A DNA stretch of 64,000 nucleotides from Isoetes taiwanensis (Eukaryota; Streptophyta; Lycopodiopsida; Isoetales; Isoetaceae), in the NCBI GenBank assembly GCA_021234155.1, contig JAJEKV010000001.1, positions 38,362,826-38,426,825 of the forward strand, written 5' to 3'. Position 1 is the first letter of the stretch. The number at the start of each line of letters is the position of its first letter. Below, one piece after another: positions 43,433-55,640 of this stretch. Under the pieces are notes generated by a model, which saw nothing but the letters and a program-made list of their open reading frames with translations, did not search any database and was not told the DNA's origin. The position numbers and the translations under genes are program-made.

Positions 43433-46079
43433 ATCCGTGGGCCTCTTTAGTGTGTTTTTATACTAGTTTCAATTGTCTTGTTTCTTTCTTATAGATCCAT
43501 GCAGTTTTACTTGTGCTTCACCCGCTTCTATAGTTCTTGGATACGCCATCCTTTGTCGTCATGGTATCATTTTTTCTATTACTTCTACTCTGATTTGTCC
43601 CATGTTGCTCTGCTTGTTCCATGATTGGTTGGTCTTTTTAGTTCTTTAGACATGTTCAATCTTGCTTTTAAAAGTTTTCAAATCCTTGTGGCTCTTGTTT
43701 CACTTTGTCCTTACTCATGGTCCATTACTCCTCTTTCAGCCTTTTGTTTATCCTATTAGTCATTGTTAGTCTTGCTTTCACGTTGTTTGGTCCCTATGGT
43801 TCATGTTACCCCTTCATCGCAATCTCATTGCTCCATCCCTCCACTTCGTTTGTCTTATTTACCATGTGATCTCTGATCCCCTTCATCCCACTCAGTTGGC
43901 AGTTTTTCTATTGCCTTTATCCAGTTTGCTCCATTTGATGCTTTTCATCTTGTATTTTAAAGCGTCATTGCTTCAGGGCCTGATCACCAATGTGCCCCTT
44001 CATTTCTTCGATCTCGACGTTCCATTGCCATTACTCATTTTTCTGTTTTCGTGTCATCCTTATCTCCTTTATGTTCTTAGGTTGCTCCATTAACCCTATA
44101 TAGTTTCGTAAACCTCTTTAATGTTTGTCCTGGTATTTGTTCTTGTTCCGATAATCCTGTTTCTTCCTATGAACTCCTGCACTCCTGCTTGTGCTCCATT
44201 ACTTCCGTAATTCTTGTTACATTTTTTCTTACTCACCTCCCCCTTATTCCTCCAAGCTGACCATCTGACACTTATCTTTCCTGAGTTTTTCTATCATAGT
44301 CTTTCAGTTGTTGTTTATTCCAATTTTTTGATTTATCCCTCTCGCCCTTCTATGTCTAGCAGTTGTGCTCTATTGCCTTTAATCATAGTTGTGTTCAGTC
44401 CTTCTGCTTGTTCCATGGTTGATTAGTTGGGTTCATTTATTTTGAGTTTGTTCTTTAGTCTCATTATTGTTTAGCTTTGTTATTTTGATTTTCCTTGCTC
44501 ATAGTTTCGTTGTTCATCTTCCTAACCTTCAATTTTACTTGTTATATTGGCCTTGCGAGTTAAACTTTTATGCTTTCTTATCTTTGTAGTTTTTTTTTAT
44601 CCAGATTGCCCGATTCATTAGAGTCTATTTTCATCACTTCGCTTGTTGGCATCATTTTCCATTTTACTGTTGGTTCCCTGCACCCCGCACGGTTCTTGTG
44701 TCTTGTCGGTCCCTAGTATTCCCTTGCCTCATCAATTCTATTCATCTTTTATCCCGTATAGCTCCATTTTTGTTTCTTGTAGTTCTCATCATACGTTCAG
44801 TTGTGTTCAGGCTATGGAGATGTCACCTTATGTCCCTTGTCATGTGCTGATGCATCACTTTTTCAACTTATTATCATTAGCTCCTTCTTGGGATATCAAT
44901 CAATGCCTTTACCATAGTATTCTGGCCTTCTATTGTTTAGCCTATGTTTGACACTATGTCTTCCATTTATCTGCGTGGTTCTTCTGCTTCTTTAACTCCA
45001 TTGCTCATACTGTTGTTTTGGTTGCTTCCTCATTGCTTTGTAGTCTGACTGATTGTTAGAGCCTGGACTCTAACCTTGCAAGAAGGATGAAAAACCCAAC
45101 AATCCAAGCTCAATCCATCAGAACAAGGCAATGCACAACACAAAGAATCATCATCTCCATAGCTAGATCAAGCAAAAACACTCTCTCTCAATACACCGTC
45201 TCCCTGCTCTTCTCCCTCTCTGCTCAGATAATACAGTGCTCATAATCCTCCATAATGCATACGTGCAAATATCCTGCACGCGTGCATGCGCGTATCTCCC
45301 TCCATATACGGTATAAAATCTCCTCTACCACCTCAATAGTGGTGAGTGTGGTGAGTGGTGACGAATGTGGTGACAAATGTGGTGAGTGGTGACCACCCCA
45401 ACACTGATCCATTTCATTGCATTCATTTTGGTTGTTCCATTTGCACCGTTTGCATTGGTTCATTCGACCTCATGCTGCTTTTCTCCATTTATTCATGGTT
45501 GGCTTCCATTGCTTGTTTGGTGGTCTTTACCATACCTCCTTCTTGTCAAATGATTTATCGCCTCTAATGGCTCTTTTTTTCAATTTACTATTAGTTACCC
45601 CTGTTGTGTTCTCCTTTTTGCCTTAGTTGCCCTGCTATTCTGTTGCTCCTTTGCTCCACAACATCTTCTTTATTCTTTATCCTTTGTTCTCAGTCCTAGG
45701 GTAGTCCCGGTTATCTGCTCTATACCTTACGATCCCTTGTACCTTTGATCTTTATTTGAGTTTGAGATTGTTTCTCTTCTGTCGGATGTTGATGTTTTAT
45801 GTATAGGACCTTTCCCAAGAATGCAATGGCTCTACTCGACATGAATAGATCCATCATTCTTGGGAAACGGATGCCTTATTTGTCTCAGGCTTCTTTTGAC
45901 TCCTTTCTCCCCTCTCTATGCTATGTTCTCTCTCTCAATTCTCATTGGCATTCTCTTTGAGTTGGACCTTTTATTCTTGATGTCAGTTTTCCTCCCCTCC
46001 CACCCTTTCCTCTGTTGAGATTGTTGGTTACATTTGTGGCCATGATGGGTTTGGGCTGTGGATTGTGGACTTGGTTTGT
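43433..46079. other. Pyrimidine-rich degenerate repeat region
   Basis: About 2.3 kb (apart from the solo LTR) with a strong plus-strand T/C bias and recurring words such as GTTCCATTGCTCC. Open frames here are low-complexity and not believable genes. The words GATGTTTTATGTATAGGACC with CCTTTCCCAAG (45795-45820) recur at 46986-47012. Probably a decayed, duplicated element continuous with repeat R2. Confidence 0.45.
45049..45408. mobile_element. Solo LTR, 350 bp, with CTGAT target duplication
   Basis: TGTTAGAGCC at 45054 to CACCCCAACA at 45403, bounded by CTGAT on both sides (45049-45053 and 45404-45408). Termini TGTT...AACA fit an LTR. The inside has a TATAAAA-like box (tacggtataaaatc) and, near the end, GGTGAGTGGTGAC direct repeats. 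No internal retroelement sequence remains, as after LTR-LTR recombination. Orientation is unknown. Confidence 0.8.
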
Positions 46080-46976
46080 CATCTCTCATATTCTTTCTCG
46101 GCGTAGTATTGTGACTTTCGAGTAGCACCTTTGGGGTTCTCTCTCTTTTTTTTTGTGGTTTTCCCTCGAATTCTTTCCCATTGATCATGCTTTCTCTCCC
46201 CAACAAAGCACTTGTCGCGTCTGGGTAGGCTCCAAGGGTTTCTTCTATTGGATGTGCCTATTTTTTCTTCTTAGTCTAGCTTTGTGGCTTCTAGAGTCTC
46301 CGTAACTTCCAAAGTTTTTCTCTTATCAGTGTAGCACTATGGCTTCCGATTCTCCTCATTGGATGTTTTTTCCTATTGATGTTCTAATTTTCTCTGCGTT
46401 CCATTGAAATCTTATTCAATTTCTCATTTATCTTCTATTTGAGATTTTGTTCTTCAAGTCATGCATTCCATAAATGGCCGATTGCTTTGAACTCTAACAC
46501 TTTAACAGTTTGGCATGGCTGATTTTTCCTTGTTTTGCAGTTTGGAGCGACAGTCGAGATGATGGATTTCGGCATATGGTTTGGGGTTGCCTGTTGCAGG
46601 GGTCGTTGGGTTTCTTCGAGTTGACACCCTTCATGGACTATCTTGGACGTGGGTGCATCTTCAACGACTTTTTCGTCGGTAACTGATCTTCGAATTAGTT
46701 ATTTATTGTTAGGGTTTTCCTCGAAAATCTGAAAGGGTGGGGTTTTTATCCCGACGATAATTTTCTAACTCAGGGACAGTTTTACCTTCGACAGTGTTCT
46801 TCAAGTTCTTGAACCCTTGTGGGATTACTTATTGATATTCCATTCATGTGACCTCGGTGATTGTCTAATTCCGAGGCATTTGATTTTGTTTTCACTCCTT
46901 TGTGATTCGTTGTTGTGTTTCTTATTATATTCATTGATCTAAGCTCATCAACCGAACACCACTTCACTTCATGTTT
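46080..46976 (+). mobile_element. Repeat R2, second copy of the ORF-less R family
   Basis: Shares with R1 (20940-21766) the TTCTCGGCGTAG...CGAG hairpin units, the GGGTTTTCC-TCGAAAATC-TGAAAGGG block (46711-46760), the GATTGTCTA-TTCCGAGGCA block (about 46858-46880) and the end GAACACCACTTCACTTC. No domain-bearing ORF. It ends about 55 bp before copia A. Confidence 0.6.
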
Positions 46977-47036
46977 TCATGTTGATGTTTTGTATTTAGG
47001 ACCTTTCCCAAGCATATTTGTTTTTCTTATTCTGAT

Positions 47037-47244
47037 TATAAAAAAGGGATAGCGACTAGAAAAATGTTGAGTGTAGAAAGGTAAGTTTTTCTTTTACGAC
47101 AGGAAACACATACATCTAGATTTCCACAATTCTAGGAGCACTGCTCTTATTTTGTGAAGCTTCAAATAGAATAACTGAACTTAATAATTCTAGCCGCCGT
47201 TATCCCCAGGTATATTTTGACAATAATCTATCCATTGTCCAACA
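47037..47244 (-). repeat. 3' LTR of copia A
   Basis: Begins TGTTGGACAATGGATAG on the minus strand. It matches 57386-57601 through blocks such as TTGTCAAAATATACCTGGGG and TACCTTTCT-CACTCAACAT. Confidence 0.85.
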
Positions 47245-47489
47245 CTCCCCCTCAAAATATACCCGATTTATCAAAGTTTCAACAGAATCAAAAGCCTTAT
47301 CTAATTTTCATTTTTCATATTATAAGAGACAACTTAATTAACTAAAACAGAAAGAACTTTTGCCAATAGATTGGAGATATCTTCCAATCAAAACCTGGAT
47401 GTCTTCAAAACTGCAACACTTCTTCAACTTCATTTGGCTCCAAACCAGATTGATGCTTCAGATTTTATTGCATTAGTTTCAGACCTGCA

Positions 47490-49310
47490 ACATATCGAGA
47501 GCTGCGATGCATTTCACATACTACTTTTTTCCTATAGCTTTAGTAAATACATCTGCAATCATTTTGTCTATTCTCAAATGTTGAACGGTAATATGACCTT
47601 CACCTTCACTTACCCTTTTTTAATGAAATGAAATTTGAACCTCAATATGTTCTTCTTTACTAAAATTCGTTGGATTCTTCACAAGGGAAATGGCAGCAGA
47701 ATTATTATTATAAATCATTGTAGCCTGTTGTTGTGGCACATATATTTCTGCAAGCAACCTCCTTAACCAAATGCATTCCTTTGTAGCACTGCACAAAGCT
47801 ATATGCTCAGATTCGCATGTGGAAGCTGCAGCAAACTTTTGTTTTTTGTTGCACCAGTCTATTACTTCCCCTTGCATGAGGAAACAATAACCAGTTCTAG
47901 ATTTGTGATCACTTTTATCTCCTGCATAATCCGCGTTTGTGAAACTTTGAAGCACAAGAAGAGAATCAACTTTGTGATAATAACAAATGCCCATGGTAGG
48001 TGTACTTTGCAAATATCGAAGCAACCGTTTGAGTGCCAGCCAATGCTCAGGGGCAGGATTATCCAAGTATTGACTCAAAGTAATGGTGGCTTGGACAATA
48101 TCCGGCCTAGTGCAAACCATGAAATGCATAAGGAATCCAATAAAGCTCCTATATGAACAGCCACCTAATTCATCACAATTATGAGGAGCAACAGAAGAAG
48201 GCACGATGTAAGTGGCTGGAGTAACTATCCCTTTGTTGTTTTGCATATGACAAGCATGCGGTAGATTAGAAATAGACTTTCTTTGATGAATTTGAATGGT
48301 CTTGGTATGCGGATCTCGAACCACTTGAATGCCAAGAAAAATGCAAGGGGCCCAAATTTTTCCTTCTAAACCTTTTAGTCAAAGCATCCTTAGTTTCTTG
48401 CATCATATTAGAAGTATTGTTTGCAAGAATAAGGTCATCCACCTACAAGACAATAAGAATGAGTGAATCATGATACCTCTTACTGTATATATTCCAGTCA
48501 TCTTGGCTTCTACTGGATCCTTGCCTAGAAATTTATGGATTGTATGATACCACTGCCGTAGTGACTGCCTCAATCCGTAGGGTGCTTTCTTCAGTTTGTA
48601 AACAAGATGCTCTTTTCCTACAACAACAAACCCTGGTGCTTGCTTAAGGTAAACTTCCTCATCTAATTTTCCATGAAGAAAGGTTATTTTAATGTCCATT
48701 TCTTGGATGTCTAAAGCCTGTGCAGCTGCAACAGCCACCACAGTTCTAACGGAGCTCAACCTTGCAACTCGTGTGAAAGTTTCATGATAATCAATCCCTT
48801 TAGTTTGCGAACAACCCAAAGCCACTAGGTGAGCTTTATACTTGTTGATTTCATTTCGTTCGTTATATTTGATCTTATAGATCCATTTTGAGGTCACAAC
48901 CCTCTTGCCTTTTCCAGGTTTCATTTTCAAGCAAGGACTGGTACTCTTCCTGCATGGCTGCCATCCAAGCATCTTTATGATGACTACTCATGGCCATGGC
49001 ATATCCTTTTGGTTCATCTAACAACGCACTATTATGAAAAGCAATATTCCCAGAGGTCTTACCTTGCTTAGAATTGATGTACTCCTACATTCGAATAGTC
49101 ATGTGCCGAGTTCTCGCTGATCGCCTCAAGCCATCCTGGGGGGCCTTATTAGCAATACATTGAGAATCAGATCATCCAATTCATCATTGGAAATCAGATC
49201 ATTCAATTCACCTTCACTATCTTCAGGCTCTGATGGGGCATCAAGTTCCTCATCTTTACGGTGCTGCTCATGATGTATAGTATCATCCACTTCCACTACC
49301 AGAAACCCAG
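47490..49310 (-). pseudogene. Copia A pol, C-terminal half
   Basis: Reading leftwards: an acidic integrase-RT linker (DELDAPSEPEDSEGELND, 49335-49126), then RT (48972-48403) with VTSKWIYKIKYNERNEINKY, KAHLVALGCSQTKGIDYHET, EMDIKITFLHGKLDEEVYL and KAPYGLRQS. The next frame (48324-47620) has VCTRPDIVQATITLSQYL, FTNADYAGDKSDHKSRTGY and the RNase H core AAASTCESEHIALCSATKE. The RNase H end continues to about 47490 in shifted frames (HITVQHLRIDKMIADVFTK). The catalytic YVDD region falls into frameshifted DNA around 48400-48470. Inactive copy of a typical Ty1/copia polyprotein. Confidence 0.9.
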
Positions 49311-49516
49311 TATTGCACGAAAGGACAAAACACATTGAGTTACATGTGCATTACATTAGAGACATGGTTGCATCAGGATATATCACGGTACAATATGTTC
49401 ATACAGATGAACAATTAGCAAACATTATGATTAAACCTGTATCAGTGACAAAATTTCAGAAGTTCCAAAATTTATTAGAGGTTGTAAGTGCTAAATATCA
49501 CCACAAAAGCAATTAA
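49311..49516 (+). pseudogene. Copia B RNase H C-terminus
   Basis: Reads NPVLHERTKHIELHVHYI then YVHTDEQLANIMIKPVS to a stop at 49516, the standard copia RNase H ending (usually DEQLADIMTK). The preceding 49300-49310 already belongs to copia A in the opposite strand, so the domain is cut off. Confidence 0.88.
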
Positions 49517-49895
49517 ACCTTTCTCAGAAAAGGACTGTAGCAAATTCCAGAAGAAGGGCAGATGGTTAATATCCGTTAGTTTCGTTGGTCACAGATTCAA
49601 AAGAAATTAAAGTGCATGCAGCTACAAGGCCAAGTAACAGGTTATTTGAAAATAGAGTCAGATTGAATATTAATTTGTGAATATACAGCAAGTGTATGCA
49701 ACTGTATCTAAACAGCCAGGTTGAAGATTGCAAGTGCAACTGTGAACATGTACAACAAGATTGAAGATTGAATATTAATTTGTGAATATACAAGTGCACG
49801 CAACTGTAGCAGAACAGTCAAGTTGAAGATTGCAAGTGCAACTGTAGCAGAACAGCTGCAAATTTGAAACTAGATGGAATTGAATATCATTCCAT

Positions 49896-49905
49896 GAAGG
49901 GGGAA
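49896..49905 (+). other. Polypurine tract of copia B
   Basis: GAAGGGGGAA directly before the LTR start TGAAGACTATTG. Confidence 0.8.
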
Positions 49906-50358
49906 TGAAGACTATTGTGGTCATGGAATCATATTCAAGAAAAGAAGAATAGAAGAAGGAATCTGACAAACAACATAAAAGATAAAGAACACTAGATTTA
50001 ACATAGTTTAATTTCGGGAGTAAATCATAGTGACACTATTCACTAAGTTTAATGGTCGGATTTTAGTCATGACCATTGGCCAGCAGATTATGTGGTCGGT
50101 TAATGACTTTAAATGGAAATATAGTAAACGATCCTATGAAAAGTTGACGGCTTCACCAACTTGGGATAGAAAGAAGATCAGACTGTCCCGAACCGAATGG
50201 GTTACAGAAGGATAAATCCGGAGGTGACACAATTGGAAACAAGCAGGAGAGAGGAGTTGGATTCGTCCCTAGGGGGAACCATTCTTTCTAGCAATGAATA
50301 TGTCTGACTAAGTAGGATTTATCTGGTGCATTGCTCTGAATTTCCCATTGCTACAGTA
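49906..50358 (+). repeat. 3' LTR of copia B, truncated
   Basis: 453 bp, an inverted copy of 62986-63438. Identity is high over the whole stretch, for example AAATCATAGTGACACTATTC. It stops at CTACAGTA while the 5' LTR continues for about 130 bp more. Confidence 0.9.
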
Positions 50359-50420
50359 AGCCAGGGCTCCCTGCTTATCAATCTATCAAGTTTGTGGCAA
50401 AAGATTAGCATTGCTTTCTT

Positions 50421-51700
50421 TTGATGTTTGAATCTCCTGAGCCAACTGCTCAACTCATAGAACGAGGTGTTGATCCTCTTTGGAAACACTTCTTACTCTA
50501 TCAACAGTATGTTCCTAGATCCTTTCCAGCTAAGCCAGATGCCTTACATGCTCCCTTCTGGTTTGCTATTGAAGATTTCCCTCCAGAGCTACAGGATTAC
50601 AAGTTCATCTCTGCCATTGCTAACGAGATTGGACTCCACTTGCAATACTCCATAACTAATGGCATCACCAAGATCTGTATTGCAAGGCCCATTCATCTTG
50701 ATTTGCCTCAAACAATTGTTGTCCAGAGCGGGCCCATGTTCTTTCCGTTTAAGTTGTCCTTGTTGAATGGTCCTGAGCTAGCTCTCATGTTTCCTGAGGC
50801 CCCTCTCTTTGCTCAGTATAGCAAAGTTCACCAGCAGGGTCCGCCATCTGCTCCTCCGGCACTCCACACTCCCAGATCACCTCCCACCTCAATGGATATC
50901 TCTCACACTCCTGTGCGTGGAAAAAATTAGCGGCTACTATTAGCCAATGGCAATTTTTAGGGGGTCTAGCTAATTTTTGCGGCGAATTTTATGAAGAGAG
51001 ATTTATTTTAAAAAAATGAAAAATAGCCATAATTAAAACAAGTATTCCATTATTTTTTTTAGGATTAGCCAAACTATTTTTCCTCTTTTCCTTATTTTTT
51101 TTAGGATTAGCCTTTCTTTATATTATAATATTTATATATTAGTTCATTAATAGCCAAGCAAACAAGAATTCTTATTAAAGATTTTTATAGATCGCCACCT
51201 ACCATCATCAGTGATAGTAGTTTTTCAAACTATGGATTTCTATTACATATACGACGTATGCATTTTTAAAAAGGAGTTGTAAGGGATGGCCAGTATACAT
51301 CTTGATGCCCGAGTTGGTTGTATAACTTCCTTCAAGGGTTATAGATAAGTGCAATTTTGATCACCATATCTAGACGTAGTTTAGACTATGGATGTTATAA
51401 GCTATGTTGTGAGCATCTATTAAAAGTTTTTTTGATATTATCATATGTTCCTTGATTGTTGATTATTATTTGTGATTGTAGTACAAATATATATAAATAT
51501 AATGATAATAATAACTTTAGCCAAATATATATCATAAAATACTGTAAGATTCTGAAAAATAGCCAAACTATTTTGCATGAAAAAATACATAGTGTGCTTA
51601 ATTTTTCCCCGCGCCCTGTGGATCGCCCCAACTCTTCCAGTTGTAGCTCTCTCATCTCAATCTCTGGATCATCATATGTTGAGACTGACTGAAATTCAGA
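50421..51700 (+). pseudogene. L1 ORF1 (DUF4283-like), split by a TIR element
   Basis: The first part (50421-50914) reads FESPEPTAQLIERGVDPLW, HAPFWFAIEDFPPELQDYKF, ISAIANEIGLHL and ITKICIARPIHLDLPQTIVV. This W...LP...I...IA..IG pattern fits the DUF4283 domain of plant L1 ORF1, an RNA-binding region in such elements. A 700-bp element sits at 50915-51614. After it the frame continues (DRPNSSSCSSLISISGS) to a stop near 51693. Removing the insert plus one 5-bp duplicate (705 bp) keeps the frame, which shows ORF1 was intact there at insertion time. Confidence 0.7.
50910..51619. mobile_element. 700-bp TIR element (MITE-like) with CCTGT target duplication
   Basis: CCTGT at 50910-50914 and 51615-51619 flank the element. 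The left end is GCGTGGAAAAAATTAGCGGC; the right end read inward is GCGCGGGGAAAAATTAAGC, an imperfect terminal inverted repeat. The interior is very AT-rich, lacks an ORF and repeats the word GGATTAGCC/ATAGCCAAACTATTTT. Superfamily unknown; a 5-bp duplication is unusual for plant TIR families, and a shared G makes 6 bp possible. Confidence 0.72.
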
Positions 51701-52022
51701 GGTCGCAAGAGCAAATTGAAGAGGTTCGTGGACAATACATGGACATTGATTGGCGTGGCATCCACCCATCACCAAAACATCTACCGACTCTTCGTCAACC
51801 ATGAAAATCAGCTAAGGGATCTAACTCTTCTGCATCCCAGCCCTCAGTTCTGGCTTCATGTAGCTCTGCTCCTCCCACTGCATTCCACTGTGGTCGCTTT
51901 GATCCGTTTCAGTGGGCTGATTTCATTGATGAGGTTACTGCCATGCCAGATGCCTAGGAGACATCCTAAAATTCCCTTGAGACACCAGCGGTCTCATCTG
52001 AATTGGCCCCATCACAAGGTCA

Positions 52023-55000
52023 ATGCGGTTAGTTTCATGGAATGTTCAGGGGGTAGCCTCCTCCCCCCTCAAGCAGAGTCGCATTTCTTTCTACTTATCT
52101 GGATTGGATGCTCAGTTTGTATGTCTTCAAGAGCACAAGTGCCGTAAGGGAGACGTATCAAAGCTTGCAGACATGGTTAGTCGAAGGTTTAATGTCCTTA
52201 TCGCTGCAGCTGATTCTGCCAGTGCAGGGATGGTGATAGCATGGCTTCCTTCCTTGCGAGTTATCTTCACTCAGGCTGATCTTTTGGTTGTTGGGCCCTA
52301 ATTGTATGGCAGGAACAAGAGGTTAAGTATGGTCTAATTAATGTTTACGCCCACAACAGGCACCATTAGAGAGCTTCACTATGGGCCTCCTTGCGAGGGA
52401 AGATACTCTGCTTGGACTGCCACATTTCATGGCTTCTTGTTGGGGATCTTAATATGGTGGAAATGGAGTCCGATCGGTTGGGGGTTACCTCTATAGTGGT
52501 GTCTGGTTTTGAACGCCAGCTGTGGCTCCACCTACTCCATAATTGCAACCTCTCGGAGACTGATGGTGAAGGTGCCTTTACTTGGTGCAATGGTCAAGTT
52601 GGTGGGGGTCGCGCAAGCTCTCGGTTGGATAGAGCTTACTAGAATGCAGATGCAGTTGTGGCACTTCTAGGACTCTTCCGGTTCTGTCTCAAAGACAACT
52701 TTGTTTCAGACCACCATCCGCAATTCCTTTCAGACGAGCGTTTGCAGCAGCGACGGCCTGGACGGACATGTTTTCGCTTGAATATAAAGTTCTTAAAGGA
52801 TGCTGACTTTCAAGAAGGCTGCAAGAACACTTGGACAACTGCCTTCAGCCGACGTCGTGGCATGACTAACATAGTGGATGCAATTGCGGCAGTCAAAGGC
52901 TTTGCCAAACAGTGGGGCCGAGAGTCTGCAGCAGCAGGTCGTGCTTTACTGGAGACCTTGTATCAGGACCTGCTCCATTCTCGACAGGGACTCCTTTCAG
53001 GCGTTCATGATCGAGATATTTTGGCACAGATCCAAGCATTGGAGGAGGAGCAAATCCAACAGGCAAAGACGAAGGCAAGCCTGCAATGGTTTCGTGATGG
53101 AGAGCGTTGTACAACCTTTTTTTTTTCATGCGGCTAAGAGGCGTCGCATGATGTCAACCACGTCCTCATTGCTTTTTTCGGATGGCTCGGTGCTAACAGA
53201 GCCAACCGAACTCAAACAACATCTGCATAACCACTTTCAGACTTTCTTCGCTGAGAAACATCTTCCCTTTCAATCAGAAATGCGAGATGCTATTTTGTCT
53301 AGGATTTTCCCAATCATCTCTGACGAGAAGCACGAGTCAATATAGGCGGCTATGACAACTGATGATTTAGGTTCGACAGTATTTGAATTGAAAAGAGGCA
53401 AATGCCCAGGTTTAGATGGTTTGCCAATTGAGTTCTTCCAAGAGTATTGGGAATGGCTGGAACCAGATGTATATGCTTTCTGTGACCTTCAACGATCCAC
53501 TGCTTTGGATAGAATTTTAAACATAGGTGCCATCTCACATATAAGATTTTTGCCAAGGCTTTCGCAGAGCGGGTAAAGGACATTTTGGCAGAGTCCATCT
53601 CAACAACCCAATTAGGTTTTCTTCCAAAACGATGCATTCTGAACAATGTTGCTGCTGCTTACGAGGGAATTTATTGGGCATGTAAGCAAAACCTTCCAGT
53701 TGTATAGCTTAAGCTTGAATTTGCAAAGGCTTATGACAGTGTTAGCTGGAAATTCATGCATCGCTAAGACTGGGATTTGGGGAACAATTCACATCAGATA
53801 TTATGAAGCTGCATGTCTCTGCTCGGGCGATTGTTATATTCCATGGTGAGCCGTCAGATGCCTTCTCACTCAGTCGTGGTATTCGCCAGGGATGCCCTTT
53901 AGCACCATTTCTTTTTACCATTGTCAAAGAGGTTTTGTCGCAGTTATTCACTGTTGCAACTGCAGAGGGACTTCTCCATGGTCTTGCAATGGAGGATGGC
54001 ACACAGGAGGTTTGCAATCAATATGCAGACGACACGTTCCTCTTTCTAGTCGCTAATGCTAAGAATCCTGCAGTTGCCAAATTGCGCTTAGACACTTTTT
54101 CACTGGCTTCCGGTGTCCTTGTGGGGTGGCAGAAGTGTACATCGTTATGGACATTGAATACTCCGACTCCGGCATGTGTTCATGATTATCCATGGAAATT
54201 ACTTGCGTATGGATAGGCTATCAAGTTGTTGGGGATTCCAATTGGCATCCATGTTACTATGGGAGTTGCATAGGGAGGAGATCATTAAGGGTTTGCAAAA
54301 GGACTTGTTCTGGTGGTCCACCGCAAAGTTATCTCTTGCGGGTCGCATTACAGTGGCCAAGTCAGTCCTTTGTAGTACCCATGTTTATATGGATTCCTTA
54401 CTGCTAGCCCCACAGATCAAAGTATGTGAGCTCATTGCAATAGTTTGAAACTTTATATGGGCGGTACTGAGGAAGGTGCTGTGATTGAGGTAGCTTGGTT
54501 GAAGTGCATCCTTCCCAAATGGGCAGGCGGTCTGGGTATGATGGGCTTCTTACTGCAGAGCAAAGTCCTTATTTCAAAGTTCATTTGAAGACTCCTGAAT
54601 GGTGAAAATGACTCTCCCGGTTTACGCCTTCTTAAACAAGCTCTTGGTCACTGTATCCCTCTAGGCAAAAAGGCTATCAAACCAGTCCTACCTTGGGCAT
54701 TATTTCAGACTCTGCAGCCTTTTCCAAGTGCTGCTTCATTTTTGTGTGGCTTGTTGTCAGCATGAGAGGCAGTCAAACATCTTTTCTGGCCATGCCCCTC
54801 TATCCACACCCTCTTGGGACTCCATAGTGGTGGGCACCACTACCTCCAGACCCCTCAGCACTTCCACTGGCAGGATCAGTTCATCCCCTTACACAGAGAC
54901 GATGGGTTCTTGCAGGTGTTGTCTATATTCAAGCATGGTATGAAGCGGGTTGCCTACTATCTTGGCCTGAATTTCAGGCAAAGTTTCTGCTCTCTCATTG

Positions 55001-55640
55001 GGATGTGACTCTATGGGAGAAGATCGCAGAAAATTTGCCTCTTATAGTGCAAGTTGGGGTTGTTGAAAGGGTGCCATGGGACTGTCATGAAAATATTCAC
55101 AAAGGCAAGCACTTTGTAAGGCAAGCACTTTGTTAGATCAATATATCACCTTCTTTTAGCACCACATCCCCTCCAGTTGCCAGATGGGTGGCACCTACAG
55201 GTTTCACAGCCCACTTTGTGTCATACATGGCGATGGCTTTGGGATAGGTTGCTCCACTCTAAAGTCTCTATGATATAGTGGCAGGTTATCCACAGGTGCC
55301 TGCGTGTTCATGCCTTCCGACATCGCTATGATCCTCGCATATTTGCAGTATGCTCGCTCTGCCTTTCAGACATTGAGACTCTTGAGCACTGCCTCTTTGA
55401 TTGTCTGGAGGTTCAACCAGCGTGGTCATGGCTACAAGGTTTGTTCAACAGTACATTGGACTACCGATGCATCCTCATGGCGTCCTATCCCCATGACCAC
55501 CAGCTAAACAGAGGGCATTCCAGCTTGGTTCTGATTGGCTTCTGTGGTCGATATGAGAGCGTCGCAGACACCACATCTTTCAAGGCATTTATTCATCTAC
55601 ACGTGGTGTTATTACGGTGGCCCAGAAAAAGATACTGACA
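52023..55640 (+). pseudogene. L1 ORF2: endonuclease, RT, zf-RVT
   Basis: The ATG at 52023 opens the endonuclease (RLVSWNVQGVASSPLKQ, CLQEHKCRKGDVSKLADMV); GDLNMVEMESDR follows near 52445 and SRLDRAY near 52620. RT shows ELKRGKCPGLDGLPIEFFQ (53385), EFAKAYDSVSW relics (53720), GIRQGCPLAPFLFTIV (53878) and NQYADDTFLFLVA (54018). The C-terminus has GRITVAKSVL (54340), WAGGLGMMGFLLQSKVLISK (54520) and zf-RVT remains (55290-55450). The enzyme nicks DNA and copies L1 RNA. Many frameshifts and stops (for example 52300, 53344, 53570, 54215) inactivate it. Confidence 0.88.

Larger units (their letters stand above)
47032..49310 (-). mobile_element. Copia A, 3' half (RT, RNase H, 3' LTR)
   Basis: Minus strand: linker, RT and RNase H lead into a purine tract (47245-47256) and a 208-bp LTR (47244-47037), flanked by CTGAT (47032-47036). 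The matching 5' half of the same family is at 57386-59806 on the opposite strand, whose LTR flank is ATCAG, the reverse complement. The break at about 49310 joins it tail to tail with copia B. Confidence 0.88.
49311..50358 (+). mobile_element. Copia B, 3' end (RNase H tail, PPT, 3' LTR)
   Basis: Plus strand. It starts within RNase H, passes about 380 bp of untranslated DNA with internal repeats (AGATTGAAGATTGAATATTA type), a purine tract and a truncated LTR. Its 5' partner lies at 59807-63438 on the minus strand. Confidence 0.85.

Noticed and set aside
43803-45626. Several 70-100-codon hydrophobic frames that look like membrane proteins
   Set aside because: They arise from T/C-rich repeats (Leu, Phe, Ser, Pro codons) without conserved features.
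45049-47036. Solo LTR and copia A sharing the flank CTGAT, as if parts of one event
   Set aside because: The LTR sequences are unrelated and each has its own flanks; the shared pentamer is probably coincidence.
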